A stretch of DNA of 64,000 bases from Pseudooceanicola onchidii (GCF_004959925.1 NZ_SPUW01000003.1:558001-622000); one strand, 5' to 3'. Positions 8,824 through 18,167 are shown, numbered from the stretch's first letter. Notes: generated by a model from the letters alone, not told the origin. A program made the numbers and translations.

Positions 8824-9564
8824 ATGACAGACGAAGCCTTCCCCTATACCAGGCGGTTCTTGCAGGGCCGCTCGAGAGATGCCCTTTCGGATCGTGAGAA
8901 AGGACTGCTGGAAGGTCTGGTCGATAAGGTTGAGCGATTCACCGCGCCGCACACAATCCTGAACCGAGGCGACGTTGTCGATCAGAGCACGATCCTTATC
9001 GAAGGCACAGTGGCCCGCGTGATCCACGAAGACGGCAAACGTCACATCGTTGCGTTGCACGTGCCGGGCGATTTCGTGGATTTGCACGGTTTTGCTTTGA
9101 AACGCCTTGATCACGATGTCGTGTCAATCGGCTCTGTGCAAATCGGTTTTGCGCCGCATGATCGCATCCAGAAGATATTGGAGACCGAACCGACCCTCGC
9201 ACGGATGCTATGGTATTCGACACTGCTGGATGCCGCGATGCATCGTGAGTGGATCATGAAGCTGGAACGCCTCAGTGCCGACGGCCGCCTGGCTCATTTG
9301 GTTGCGGAACTGTGGCAGCGGCTCGATTTCGTCGATCTGGCGGGCGAGAACGGTTTTTCGTTGCCGTTGACGCAACAAGAGCTGGCGGACGCCTGCGGCA
9401 CGACCAGCATCCATATGAACCGGGTCGTCAAGAAACTGCGTGAAACCGGTGTGGTCGATATCTCGCGCGGTCAGGTGACGGTCCTTGACAAGACGCTGCT
9501 GAAAGAGCTGGGCGCGTTCGATCCGGCCTACCTTTATGGCCGGGGGCCGCTCAAGCTCACCTGA
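8824..9564 (+). CDS. Crp/Fnr-family transcription regulator
   Basis: A 246-residue regulator with an N-terminal cyclic-nucleotide-type beta barrel (ILNRGDVVDQSTILIEGTV, then HVPGDFVDLHGF) and a C-terminal winged helix (LTQQELADACGTTSIHMNRV, then KLRETGVVDISRGQVTV). No FNR-type N-terminal cysteine cluster is present, so an oxygen-sensing Fe-S role is unlikely. A GAGGAA ribosome site lies 7 bases before the ATG. It is preceded by a putative EcfG promoter and followed at 97 bp by an HWE sensor kinase, a common pairing in rhizobial and roseobacter stress loci. Ligand and targets are unknown. Confidence 0.88.
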   Translation: MTDEAFPYTRRFLQGRSRDALSDREKGLLEGLVDKVERFTAPHTILNRGDVVDQSTILIEGTVARVIHEDGKRHIVALHVPGDFVDLHGFALKRLDHDVVSIGSVQIGFAPHDRIQKILETEPTLARMLWYSTLLDAAMHREWIMKLERLSADGRLAHLVAELWQRLDFVDLAGENGFSLPLTQQELADACGTTSIHMNRVVKKLRETGVVDISRGQVTVLDKTLLKELGAFDPAYLYGRGPLKLT

Positions 9565-9661
9565 TCGGTTGACTCTGGAGCATGAAAGTTAACATTGGGG
9601 CAGAGGCCGAAGTCGTTCTTCGGACGCCTGACAACCCTCGATTAAACTGGATTATGCCCCG

Positions 9662-10606
9662 ATGTCCTCTATCAGTTCCGGCTTGGAAAACGCGTTCGGC
9701 TTTGCTGGCATCGGGCGGTGGGAATATTCCGTGGATGGTGGAACGCTCCGGCTGGACGATGTCTGCCGAGAGCTCTTTGAGCTGTCCCAAGACGATGCAC
9801 TGTCACGCGATATTGTCGTCGAGCGTATAGATGAGAGCGAAAGAGAGCGCGTGTTCGGTGCGCTCGACTGTCTTTCCGCCGAAGGGGATCAATACGACGA
9901 GACATTCAAGCTGGTCTTGCCGTCGGGTCGTGGACGGTGGCTGCGTGGCGTAGCGAAGTTCCGTTCGCAGCCCGACGGCGACAAGGTCATTGGCGTGAGC
10001 TTCGACGTCACCTCGGAGCAAGAACTGCTGGCTGAGCGTGAGCTGCACCTCGCCGAGATGAACCACCGGATCAAGAACCTTTTCGCGTTGGTCGCGGCGA
10101 TGATTTCCAGTGCATCCCGCGAGAGTTCTGACAAAGATGAACTGGTTGCGAACCTGCGCGATCGGGTGACAGCTTTGGACCGTGCCCATTCGCTTATGTT
10201 GAAGACCGATGCGTCCCGTCCGATCCCTCTTGGGGCGCTGCTGAACGAAGTCCTCGCTCCGGCGCGGAGCCGCCAGACCATCGTGATGTCAGGCGCCGAG
10301 GTCCTCATTCCCGCGAAGGCCATCACGTCCCTCGTTCTTATTTTCCACGAGTGGGTGACGAACTCTGCGAAATATGGCGCACTGCGACATACCGACGGAA
10401 CGATCAATGTCGAATGGTCCCCCTATGAGGGCGGCGTGGAAATCCATTGGCGCGAACTGGTCCCGGACTACGACGTCGATGCAGAAAAAGGGTTCGGGTC
10501 TCGCCTCATTCAGGCGTCGGCCATGCAGTTGAAGGCTGAAAAGGTGCGGCGGTTCGAAAATGGGTGGCTGCATATTGATATGCGCCTCCCACTCGACGGC
10601 TATTGA
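9662..10606 (+). CDS. PAS-domain HWE-family sensor histidine kinase
   Basis: A 314-residue soluble kinase. An N-terminal PAS-like domain (GFAGIGRWEYSVDG to about residue 125) is followed by the phospho-acceptor segment EMNHRIKNLFALVAAM, then the HWE-type ATPase with HEWVTNSAKYGAL and the diagnostic WRE in HWRELVP. HWE kinases are frequent inputs to the PhyR/EcfG general stress pathway, and EcfG-like motifs are common nearby. No membrane segment or receiver domain is present, so the partner regulator must be encoded elsewhere. No strong ribosome site precedes the ATG. The 3' end overlaps the convergent sulfotransferase gene by 7 bp. Confidence 0.88.
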   Translation: MSSISSGLENAFGFAGIGRWEYSVDGGTLRLDDVCRELFELSQDDALSRDIVVERIDESERERVFGALDCLSAEGDQYDETFKLVLPSGRGRWLRGVAKFRSQPDGDKVIGVSFDVTSEQELLAERELHLAEMNHRIKNLFALVAAMISSASRESSDKDELVANLRDRVTALDRAHSLMLKTDASRPIPLGALLNEVLAPARSRQTIVMSGAEVLIPAKAITSLVLIFHEWVTNSAKYGALRHTDGTINVEWSPYEGGVEIHWRELVPDYDVDAEKGFGSRLIQASAMQLKAEKVRRFENGWLHIDMRLPLDGY

Positions 10607-11370
10607 CCGGATAGGGTGTGCGCCACGAGTTCCCGTGTGGATCTGAGAGGGTGGCGCAGGATCGGAGACCAGGGTTTCACCTCTCCACCGGGTGCATATC
10701 CCCAGCAGGGTAGTTCGTCACTTAGACCGGACGGGTGAGCGTAATCCTCATTGCCGGCGCGGATCTCTGTGCTGGTGCCGTCACCTGTCGGCTCAAGGCC
10801 CATGAACTGGTGAACCCCCTTGATCGTTCGGGCTGGGTCACGGCAGAGGTCTTCGTATCGAATGACACAGATGGCATGCAGATAGGGCAGGTCCCCACAC
10901 AACTGTTGGTGGGCCGCGCTCCAATGTTCCGTCAGTGCCGTTGGTGTGTCGTCCACCCATTTCGCCACCGCTGCCGCGACCATTTCCGGGTGCCGCGTGA
11001 TGACGAGGAACTGCGACATTGGAAAAAGTTGCTGGTATAATCTCATCCGCGTCAAGTTGACGGGCGATTTTTCGACGCGCCAGGGTTTGGCCGGGTCGAA
11101 CCACTGGGCCCAGTCAGCCTCAATCCGCTCGCGAACGTGCAATGTGTCGTAGCGGCATCCTTCAATGTAATGCTGATCCGGGTCGGTCCCAAAATGCATT
11201 GGCCGACCGTGTGAGGCCGTGTGAGGGATCGCGCCTTGCAGATAGCACCCCTCATTCTCGGGGGCCGGGGAGCCGGAAATAGAAGAGATATCAGGATGAT
11301 CCCCGATTAGCCGCGCCAAGAGGCTGGTGCCAGAGCGATGAAGGCCGCCGATGAAGAGGTATCGTCTCAT
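10600..11370 (-). CDS. PAPS-dependent sulfotransferase
   Basis: A 256-residue sulfotransferase that should move sulfate from PAPS to a sugar, lipid or protein acceptor. The 5'-phosphosulfate loop is GGLHRSGTSLLARLIGDHP at residues about 8-26; the 3'-phosphate region is VITRHPEMVAAAVAKW at about 145-160, followed by IRYEDLCRDP. No signal peptide is seen, so it acts in the cytosol. It is divergent from the sugar-transferase operon that begins 142 bp away, suggesting that the product of that operon may be sulfated; this link is inference from position only. Confidence 0.82.
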   Translation of the reverse strand: MRRYLFIGGLHRSGTSLLARLIGDHPDISSISGSPAPENEGCYLQGAIPHTASHGRPMHFGTDPDQHYIEGCRYDTLHVRERIEADWAQWFDPAKPWRVEKSPVNLTRMRLYQQLFPMSQFLVITRHPEMVAAAVAKWVDDTPTALTEHWSAAHQQLCGDLPYLHAICVIRYEDLCRDPARTIKGVHQFMGLEPTGDGTSTEIRAGNEDYAHPSGLSDELPCWGYAPGGEVKPWSPILRHPLRSTRELVAHTLSGQ

Positions 11371-11429
11371 ACTGAAAGTCCTGTGGCGCGGGTCAGGAAA
11401 ATCAACACCGCATTAGTATAATAAATTCT

Positions 11430-11454
11430 GGAACAAGTGCGGGCAGCATGTGTT
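11430..11454 (+). promoter_or_regulatory. Putative EcfG promoter upstream of sugar-transferase operon
   Basis: GGAAC at 11430-11434, 17-base spacer, GTT at 11452-11454, about 58 bases before the ATG at 11513. Spacing and sequence are the same as at 8703, 18141 and 22224, which supports a shared regulator. Confidence 0.6.
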
Positions 11455-11512
11455 CTCTCTGTGTCGGAGATGCATCCGGCTTCCAAGACTTCAATCGTCA
11501 AAGGGACAAAAA

Positions 11513-13540
11513 ATGCGGATCCTCCACATCGCGCTGGGGGGGTGCCTCAAAGCGCCTCCTGTCGACTACGGGCTGACCGAGGATACGGGCGGTCACATCG
11601 CCTATGTTCTGGGAGCAGCGATGGCACAGGCGAAGCTTGATCAGGTCACCGGCGTGGACATTGTGACACGCGGCTTCGCCGATCCCGAACTCGGTCCGGC
11701 ATACAGTAAAACCATTGAAGAGGTTTGCCCCAAACTGCGAATTCGGCGTTTGAGAACCACGAATGACATTTACCTCGACAAAGATGCTCTGAATGCCGAA
11801 ATCCCGGCGATCACGGAAGCGTTTTGCCAGATGTTGGATGGGCTTGAGTATCGGCCGGATGTTATTCACGCCCATTTCTCGGACGCGGCAACAATTGCCC
11901 GGGCGGCCTTTGAGAAATTCGCAATACCATGGATCTACACACCGCATTCACTGGCGTTGGAGAAAGCGGATTGCGACCCTGCATCGCAGCGCGTTTCCGA
12001 CGAACTGGCGGCGATCCGCACGGCGCATGGGATTATCGTGTCATCCCGCGATGAAGCGGAACGGCAGCTTATGGCCTATGACCCTGATGCGGCAGGTCGG
12101 ATTCACCGGATTTCGCCGGGTGTCGCGCTGACACCGCCTCAGGGCCCGGACAAGGGGCGGAGACTGATTGCCCCATTCCTGCGAGACCTGCAAAAGCCGA
12201 TCGTGCTCGCCGTTGCGCGCCCCGTGAAGAAGAAGAACCTCGCGGCGTTGGTGCGCGCTTTCGGCGAAAGCCCCAGGCTTCGCGACACGGCCAACCTCGT
12301 GATCCTTGCCGGGCTAAGAAAATCTCTTCGTGATGGTCCGGACGAACAGGTGGCCGTTCATCAGGACCTGATGGGGCTGATCGATCAGTATGATCTGTGG
12401 GGCAGCGTTGCACTGCCGAAGCGTCACACTGCGGCTGATGTGAGGTCTCTCTACGATCTGGCAGCGATTGACGGCGTGTTCGGAAATCCTGCGTGGCATG
12501 AACCGTTTGGGCTGACCGTTGTCGAAGCCGCACAAGCCGGAGTGCCGGTCGTGGCAACGCGCAGTGGCGGACCGTCGTCGATCATTGGTGACATCGGCTA
12601 TGGGGCTCTGGTTGATCCTGGAAATCCGGCCGACCTTGCGCAGCGCCTTCTGGACCTGCTGAATGACCCGGAGCGCGAACGACACTGCGCCGATGCGCGT
12701 GCCAAAGCGTGCAAACTCTACCAATGGAAGCAGTGGGCAAGCGAGAGCGTCTGCGTCTATCGGGATATTTCGACACGGCGTGCAAAGGCGCATCGGAAAG
12801 TTTCACGCATCCTTGCCTGCGACGTGGATGGAACCTTAACCGGCGACCGTCGGTCCGCTGCGGCCTTCGGAAAGTGGTCTGCCAGACGAGATGACACCTG
12901 CGTTCTTGTCGCCACCGGCCGATCTATATCCGAGGCGCGGCGCGTGATTGCGGCCTGGGATTTGCCTTGCCCGGATATTCTTGTGACATCCGTCGGAAGC
13001 GAGATCTGGCGGTGCGAAGGTTGGGGCGAGTATCGCCTGTGCCGCTCTTACGCCGACCGAATTGCCAAGGGGTGGCACCGGGAGGACATTGCATGCGTCA
13101 TCGCGGGCCTTGGGCCGACACCACAAGCAATGCACGATCAACGCCGCTGGAAGCTGAGCTTTTTCGGCAGTGCGGCGGATAGCCGACGCATCAGCCAAAC
13201 CCTGGCCGAACATGGGCTGGCGGCGCGCGTCGTTCATTCGCATGGCAACCTGATTGATGTGCTTCCTGCGAATGCTGGCAAGGCGGCCGCCATCACGTTC
13301 GAAGCCGCGAGGCTCGATCTGACGCTGGCCGATTGCATCGCAGCTGGCGACAGTGGCAACGACCTGGACATGTTGTCGGCCTGCGGCGCCGCCATTCTGC
13401 CTGCGAATGCACGGGATGGCATCGCCGAGCTGTTGCAGGGCAAGGCTTTTCAAAGCCGCCATAGCTACGCAGCAGGCGTTCTCGACGGGCTCGCGCTGAT
13501 CTACGGGTCGACCGAAAGATCGGCGGTGCGGCATGCGTGA
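11513..13540 (+). CDS. Sucrose-phosphate synthase-like GT4 fused to HAD-IIB phosphatase
   Basis: A 675-residue two-domain enzyme. Residues about 1-430 are a GT-B, GT4-type transferase with the sucrose-synthase-family loop LTEDTGGHIAYVL, donor-site AVARPVKKKNL and the EX7E segment HEPFGLTVVEAA. Residues about 435-660 are a HAD phosphatase like sucrose-6-phosphate phosphatase: DVDGTLTG, VATGRS, a lysine in KLSFF and GDSGNDLDML. The pairing implies that a sugar phosphate glycoside is made and dephosphorylated by one chain, plausibly sucrose or a related stress solute; the acceptor is not proven. Start chosen at 11513 after AAAGGGACAAAA. The 3' end overlaps the next gene by 8 bp. Confidence 0.8.
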   Translation: MRILHIALGGCLKAPPVDYGLTEDTGGHIAYVLGAAMAQAKLDQVTGVDIVTRGFADPELGPAYSKTIEEVCPKLRIRRLRTTNDIYLDKDALNAEIPAITEAFCQMLDGLEYRPDVIHAHFSDAATIARAAFEKFAIPWIYTPHSLALEKADCDPASQRVSDELAAIRTAHGIIVSSRDEAERQLMAYDPDAAGRIHRISPGVALTPPQGPDKGRRLIAPFLRDLQKPIVLAVARPVKKKNLAALVRAFGESPRLRDTANLVILAGLRKSLRDGPDEQVAVHQDLMGLIDQYDLWGSVALPKRHTAADVRSLYDLAAIDGVFGNPAWHEPFGLTVVEAAQAGVPVVATRSGGPSSIIGDIGYGALVDPGNPADLAQRLLDLLNDPERERHCADARAKACKLYQWKQWASESVCVYRDISTRRAKAHRKVSRILACDVDGTLTGDRRSAAAFGKWSARRDDTCVLVATGRSISEARRVIAAWDLPCPDILVTSVGSEIWRCEGWGEYRLCRSYADRIAKGWHREDIACVIAGLGPTPQAMHDQRRWKLSFFGSAADSRRISQTLAEHGLAARVVHSHGNLIDVLPANAGKAAAITFEAARLDLTLADCIAAGDSGNDLDMLSACGAAILPANARDGIAELLQGKAFQSRHSYAAGVLDGLALIYGSTERSAVRHA

Positions 13541-14678
13541 CTTTGCCATTGTCCCACGACCCATTGGGTATTTCGTGCACCATCAGGGACGGGGGCACGC
13601 GGAGCGATGTGCGAGCCTGGTGAATGCGCTTCCGACCGAACAGGAGGTCGTCATCTTCTGCGCCCGTGACGACATTTTTCCCGCGATGCGTGACAACACC
13701 AGTGTCATCAAAATTCCGTCCCTTTTCGAGCGTTCGGGGCGGGAGCGCGAGGGGTTTGATACGGTTGCGACGCCTGAGACTTTGCATTGCGCGCCGCTCG
13801 GCTGGCCGGGGATACGTCGTGCGATGGCCACTATGGCCCAGTGGTTCGATACTGCCGATCCTTCTCTGATGATCTGCGACGTCAGCGCCGAGATCGCGCA
13901 GCTTTGCCGCATCTGCTCGGTCCCGCACGTCAAGATTTTGCAGCACGGGGACCGAAGTGACCCCGGCCACCGCGCGGCATATGACGGTGCGGTCGGGCTT
14001 CTGGCCCCCTTTGCGTCTCAGCTTGCCCAGCCGGACTGGACCGAGACGATGCTGGGCAAGACACACTTCGCTGGAGGACTTGGGCTTCGGACGGAGGCTC
14101 AGTCGAAGGATGAGGCCCGCGCGCGGCTCGGGCTCGACGCGCAGCAAAAGATCGCCCTTGTTCTGTCGGGGGGTGGCGGAAGCGGCTGGTCGAGCGCCCC
14201 GTTTGGTGTTGCGGCGCGGGCGCTTCCGGACTGGACGTGGATCACCGTCGGCGCGATGCAGGTCGACTGGCACGGGACCGAGGGGTGTAACCTTATCCAC
14301 AAGGGCTGGATTGACACCGTATCGGACCACATCGCGGCGGCTGATCTTGTCGTGTCGTCGACCGGGAATACCACCTGCGCCGAAGTGATGGCCGCCGACC
14401 GCCCCTGGATCGTCGTTCCCGAGTGGCGCTATTTTGACGAACAGGTCGAAAAGGCGCGGGCGCTTGCCCGGGCAGGGGTCGCTTTGCATCTCGACCACAT
14501 GCCGTCGAGCGCCGGGGCATGGCGGATCGCCGTGTCCGAAGCCCGCGATCGGCATCGGCCCGGTGCGCAATCCGCCCTCATCAACCGTGACGCGGCCGTC
14601 GAAGCCGCCCGTTGGATCCAATCGTTGATCCCATCATCGCCCTCATTGAAACATAAGCACGAAGGAATTGTTGCATGA
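13533..14678 (+). CDS. MurG/GT28-like glycosyltransferase
   Basis: A 381-residue GT-B protein. The N-terminal half has GYFVHHQGRGHAERCASL, a glycine/histidine loop typical of the GT28 acceptor domain. The C-terminal half has ALVLSGGGGSGWSS, then ADLVVSSTGNTTCAEVMAA and RPWIVVPEWRYFDEQ, the nucleotide-sugar pocket of MurG-like enzymes. It is cytosolic, with no signal peptide. It overlaps both neighbours (8 bp with the upstream fusion, 4 bp with the GT2 gene), so the three are one translational unit and probably act on the same glycoside or glycan. Donor and acceptor unknown. Confidence 0.78.
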   Translation: MRDFAIVPRPIGYFVHHQGRGHAERCASLVNALPTEQEVVIFCARDDIFPAMRDNTSVIKIPSLFERSGREREGFDTVATPETLHCAPLGWPGIRRAMATMAQWFDTADPSLMICDVSAEIAQLCRICSVPHVKILQHGDRSDPGHRAAYDGAVGLLAPFASQLAQPDWTETMLGKTHFAGGLGLRTEAQSKDEARARLGLDAQQKIALVLSGGGGSGWSSAPFGVAARALPDWTWITVGAMQVDWHGTEGCNLIHKGWIDTVSDHIAAADLVVSSTGNTTCAEVMAADRPWIVVPEWRYFDEQVEKARALARAGVALHLDHMPSSAGAWRIAVSEARDRHRPGAQSALINRDAAVEAARWIQSLIPSSPSLKHKHEGIVA

Positions 14679-15649
14679 CCCGTATCTCTGCCTTGACCAT
14701 CGCCGCCGGTCGCGCCGAGCATCTTCGAAACGTGGTCGCCGGGTTTCAGGCGCAGACCGTCCGACCGGATGAGCTGATCATCGGCGTCATGCAAAACGAA
14801 CCCTACGACGGCCTTCCCGACACGGATTTCCCGGTAAGGCAGATTTTCATCACCGGTCCCGAATTGCCGCTTGCCGCCGCACGGAATGCCGTCGCCGCGA
14901 CTGCGTCCGGAGACCTGCTGGTCTTTGTCGATGTCGATTGCATCCCTCATCCCAATCTTGTCTTCGACTACCTATCGAAGTCCGCTTGTCACGTAGGGCT
15001 TCTGATGGGCGAGGTGGGGTATCTTCCGGGTGGTGCCACGTCGGATGGGCTGGACTATGCCAAGTTCGAACAGCTGGCCGTGCGTCATTCGGACCGGCAA
15101 GGGCCGCCTGCCGACGGCATCTCGAAATGCAAGGACTACCGGTGCTTCTGGTCGCTTAACTTCGCGATAGACAGACACAGCTGGACCGCGTCGGGCGGGT
15201 TCGACGAGCGCTACGTAGGCTATGGCGGGGAAGATACCGATTACGGGCGGACATTGGACGAACTGGGTATTCCGATTCACTGGATCAAGGGGGCAAAGGT
15301 GTTTCACCAATATCACCCGCATTGCATGCCCCCGATCCACCAAGTCGGCTCCGTTGTCCGCAATGCAGAGCTCTTCGCGTCCAAATGGGGGCATCGAACC
15401 ATGGAACACTGGCTCTACGCGTTCCGCCTAATGGGGCTGATCGAGAACGCGAGGACTGGCATCCGAATTCTACGTGATCCCGACGACGCGGATTACGCGC
15501 TATGTTCGCAAATGGAGAACATGCCTTACGCCAGCACCCGCAGGGTCATCGACAAGCTGGATCAGGCACAGGACAAAGCCACGGGTGCCGCACGCGTGGC
15601 CCAGGTCGAGAAAGCCCAGAGCGTTTTCCTGCTGCCGGCTGCCGAATGA
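14675..15649 (+). CDS. Family 2 glycosyltransferase with galactosyltransferase-like C-terminus
   Basis: A 324-residue GT-A enzyme. The N-terminal fold includes LPLAAARNAVAATASGDLLV followed by the metal-binding FVDVDC (DxD). The C-terminal part has SGGFDERYVGYGGEDTDYG, the GT7-C motif carrying the likely catalytic acid. No membrane helix is seen, so it is probably a soluble transferase using a cytosolic acceptor. The ATG overlaps the previous stop (ATGA) and GAAGGA precedes it. Third enzyme of the run, 24 bp before a small membrane protein gene. Product unknown. Confidence 0.8.
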   Translation: MTRISALTIAAGRAEHLRNVVAGFQAQTVRPDELIIGVMQNEPYDGLPDTDFPVRQIFITGPELPLAAARNAVAATASGDLLVFVDVDCIPHPNLVFDYLSKSACHVGLLMGEVGYLPGGATSDGLDYAKFEQLAVRHSDRQGPPADGISKCKDYRCFWSLNFAIDRHSWTASGGFDERYVGYGGEDTDYGRTLDELGIPIHWIKGAKVFHQYHPHCMPPIHQVGSVVRNAELFASKWGHRTMEHWLYAFRLMGLIENARTGIRILRDPDDADYALCSQMENMPYASTRRVIDKLDQAQDKATGAARVAQVEKAQSVFLLPAAE

Positions 15650-15673
15650 CGGAATTTGCTATAGTCTGAAACG

Positions 15674-16432
15674 ATGATTTTGCTTTTGATCGGGGTGGGT
15701 CTCACCGTTTACGTGTGTGCCGACTTTCTATTCACGACGATCGGTGGAACACCGTCGCGTTTCTTGTCTTTGCGGATCGCCAAGTGGGTCTTTGCGATGT
15801 TCCGCAGCCTTCCGGATGGGCGGCTTCGACACGTTGCTGTCGGTCCGGTGGTCATGAGCGCCGTCGCGCTCTGGTGGGTTGCAGGGATCGGCGTGGGCTG
15901 GGGCATTATCTTTGACGGTTTCGACCGTGCCGTCCTAATGTCCAAGTCGGGTGTTGATGCCGGTCTTCTTGGCGCGATCTCGCACGCGGGCCATCTGTTA
16001 TCGACCGTCGGCGGTGGAAAGACAGAGCCATCGAGCCTGGGCTACGCGCTGCTTGGCGTGGTTTGCGCAGTGAATGGAATGGTGGTTCTGACACTTTCGG
16101 TGTCATTCGTGCTGTCGACCACACAAACGGTGAGCAATGGGCGGGGGCTGCTATTGTTGCGGCGGGTCATGGGGCCCGACAATTCGGACTACCGAAGCAC
16201 GGTTCTGCCGCAGCTGGCGACGCTGGTCGCTCAGTTGAACACGGCGCCGTTTGCCCTGTTCTATAGCCACCCCGATCCTGAGATGCGCCTGCCGCGCATG
16301 TTGGTTGAGGCCTTTAGCAGTGATGATGCTGCGCTCGTTCTGTTGAGCAGCCTTCCGCAGGAACCGGAGCCCACAACCGAGGGGCTGCGCGGATGGGCAC
16401 AAGCCTATCGTCTGTCGCCCCGGACTGTTTAG
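15674..16432 (+). CDS. Membrane protein with degenerate potassium-channel-like pore loop
   Basis: A 252-residue protein with a hydrophobic N-terminal helix (about 1-20), a second helix at about 58-80 and a hairpin at about 95-155. Between the last two helices lies LLSTVGGGKTEPSSLGYALL, which resembles the K+ channel filter and following segment TVGYGDxxPxT-xG, but with GGGK replacing GYGD. The soluble C-terminus (about 165-252) has no recognised domain. Seen: the pore-like pattern and helices. Inferred: a 2TM-pore channel relative that may not conduct K+. It follows the GT genes by 24 bp and overlaps the convergent flavoprotein gene by 4 bp. Confidence 0.6.
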   Translation: MILLLIGVGLTVYVCADFLFTTIGGTPSRFLSLRIAKWVFAMFRSLPDGRLRHVAVGPVVMSAVALWWVAGIGVGWGIIFDGFDRAVLMSKSGVDAGLLGAISHAGHLLSTVGGGKTEPSSLGYALLGVVCAVNGMVVLTLSVSFVLSTTQTVSNGRGLLLLRRVMGPDNSDYRSTVLPQLATLVAQLNTAPFALFYSHPDPEMRLPRMLVEAFSSDDAALVLLSSLPQEPEPTTEGLRGWAQAYRLSPRTV

Positions 16433-18075
16433 GCGCTCTTGGGCGGGGTCATCGACGCCATCACATTGTCGGCTGCGCGCCGTCCAAGTTCTTCTACATT
16501 CTCAAGGCCCTGAACGAACGGATTATGCCGCAGCAGGACCGGGATGGCAGCGCAGGTAATTGTGGCGGCACGGCACATCTCATGCGTGACCCGCAGCGAC
16601 TCAGGATCGAAATGACCGCCGTGCGATAGGGTCGGGAAGCTGAGGTCGGCGAGGGCCGCTGTTGTTTGTCCTCGTGCGTCTACCAGATGATCGAATTCCA
16701 AGGTGCCGCATTTTCCGGATACCAGAGCCCCGGGGCCGGCCGGAGCGATGGTGTAGTCCTGACCCAACCCATGCAGATCCAGAACTCCGGCGTCATTCAG
16801 GGCGAGCATCCGTCGGATCGAGCGATGTGGCACCGAAGCATAAACATCAGCGAAGACCGGCCGTAGCTCCTTGTCGAACAGCCTGCGGTCTTCGGCGCTG
16901 AAGTGGGGAAGGACGCTTTCGTATGTCAGGTGCGCTGCCAGCAGGGCCATGCGCCAAGGATCGGTGTGCCGGGCCTCTCTGGCCTTGGCTGCTGCGGCCA
17001 CGCCGGTTCGCGCGGCTTCCCAGCCACCTTGTTTCAGCCGGTCGGCAAAGTGGCGTTCGGCGTAACCCTCGACACGGTCTGGCTGGGCCCGCCTGGCATA
17101 GGTCGGGTCCAGAAGCCGGAGGTCTTCGCCCAGTTGCCTTTGACACGCCTCAAGCAGACCGGTTTGCCCACTGGTGCGGGTCACAAGAAGTTTGAGACCT
17201 GCGCGGTTGAATGTCGGAAGGCCGGGAAGGGGCAGGGGATAGAACCAGTCCGCATCGGGCAGCAGCCCGCGTCTTGAAAGCATGGCCATACGGAACGCAC
17301 TGTCCTTGCTGTTCGGGATCCACCGGGTCCCGTCCGTTTCGTCGAAACGGCCATGAAAACTCGCCAGCGCCACGGCTGCGTCGATTGCGGTCAGAGAACT
17401 GCCCAAGATACCGACCCGACAATCAGAGAAGCGGCGGAGTCGCTCTGCCGGCCAAGGCGCGTGCAGCACGACCCCGGACGGGTGCGTTTTCTCCGACCAT
17501 TTGTGGCCTGTCGCAAGAACGACATGATCAAAAGGTGTCTGGCCGACTGCGTGAGGCGTTTCAAATTTCACCACGGTGCTATCTGAGCTTGGGATAACGT
17601 CAGTGACGGCGTGTCTGGATCGTATCTCCACCGCGTGGCCTCTGCCCCGGCCCTGAGCCGTTAACGCCGCAAGCTGGGCCACGAAATACCGACCCAGAAC
17701 CAGCCGCGGATAAAAGGTCTCCGGTCCGATGTCGTCAGCAGATATTCCGAACTCTCGCAGAGTGGCCGCATCGCAAGATCGCAGGAACTCCTCAAGCGTC
17801 TCGACTACCGGGGGCACTTCTCTGCTGCCGATATTGGACAGCATCTGGGGCAGGTTCTCACCTTCGCGATACGGCATTCCCGTGCCGATTTCGCGTTCCC
17901 GCTCAAAGAGATGGATTTCGAGCGGCTGAGGCGAGGTCAGCAGCTGTTTCAGCGCGTAAATGGCGGTTGGGCCACTGCCGACAATCGCGACGCGGGGCCG
18001 CGACGGATCGCGCATGTCAGGCGTGCGCACACCGCCGCTCTTGCCGCGCCGCGCGCGTGGGATAGTTTGCTCCAA
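16429..18075 (-). CDS. FAD/NAD(P)-binding protein (NAD_binding_9 type)
   Basis: A 548-residue flavoprotein of unknown substrate. The N-terminal dinucleotide fold is RVAIVGSGPTAIYALKQLL at about 29-47, and a second Rossmann site is RVGILGSSLTAIDAAVAL at about 220-237. The ATGHKW turn precedes the second fold, as in this class of uncharacterised dehydrogenase/monooxygenase-like proteins. The TTG at 18075 has AAAAGG 7 bases upstream; the ATG at 18015 lacks a site and is the alternative start. It is divergent from the GT4-katE unit and shares a bidirectional GGAAC promoter region with it. Confidence 0.75.
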   Translation of the reverse strand: MEQTIPRARRGKSGGVRTPDMRDPSRPRVAIVGSGPTAIYALKQLLTSPQPLEIHLFEREREIGTGMPYREGENLPQMLSNIGSREVPPVVETLEEFLRSCDAATLREFGISADDIGPETFYPRLVLGRYFVAQLAALTAQGRGRGHAVEIRSRHAVTDVIPSSDSTVVKFETPHAVGQTPFDHVVLATGHKWSEKTHPSGVVLHAPWPAERLRRFSDCRVGILGSSLTAIDAAVALASFHGRFDETDGTRWIPNSKDSAFRMAMLSRRGLLPDADWFYPLPLPGLPTFNRAGLKLLVTRTSGQTGLLEACQRQLGEDLRLLDPTYARRAQPDRVEGYAERHFADRLKQGGWEAARTGVAAAAKAREARHTDPWRMALLAAHLTYESVLPHFSAEDRRLFDKELRPVFADVYASVPHRSIRRMLALNDAGVLDLHGLGQDYTIAPAGPGALVSGKCGTLEFDHLVDARGQTTAALADLSFPTLSHGGHFDPESLRVTHEMCRAATITCAAIPVLLRHNPFVQGLENVEELGRRAADNVMASMTPPKSA

Positions 18076-18140
18076 AGCAAGACCTTTTCCAATTGAACTG
18101 AGATCGCGAAAACTGATTTCGTATTAAGTTTTCTAATATT

Positions 18141-18167
18141 GGAACAATCGGCGCTTAGATTGGTTCC
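18141..18167. promoter_or_regulatory. Putative bidirectional EcfG promoter (GGAAC-N17-GTTCC)
   Basis: GGAAC at 18141-18145 and GTTCC at 18163-18167. Read rightwards it is GGAAC-N17-GTT toward the GT4/katE genes; read leftwards it is again GGAAC-N17-GTT toward the flavoprotein gene. The spacer flanks are also nearly palindromic (AATC/GATTG). One element may thus serve both divergent units, though both directions cannot be occupied at once. Sequence symmetry is seen; sigma usage is inferred. Confidence 0.6.

Noticed and set aside
8695-9114. 139-codon minus-strand frame over the crp-type gene
   Set aside because: It lies opposite a clear Crp/Fnr protein and has no features of its own.
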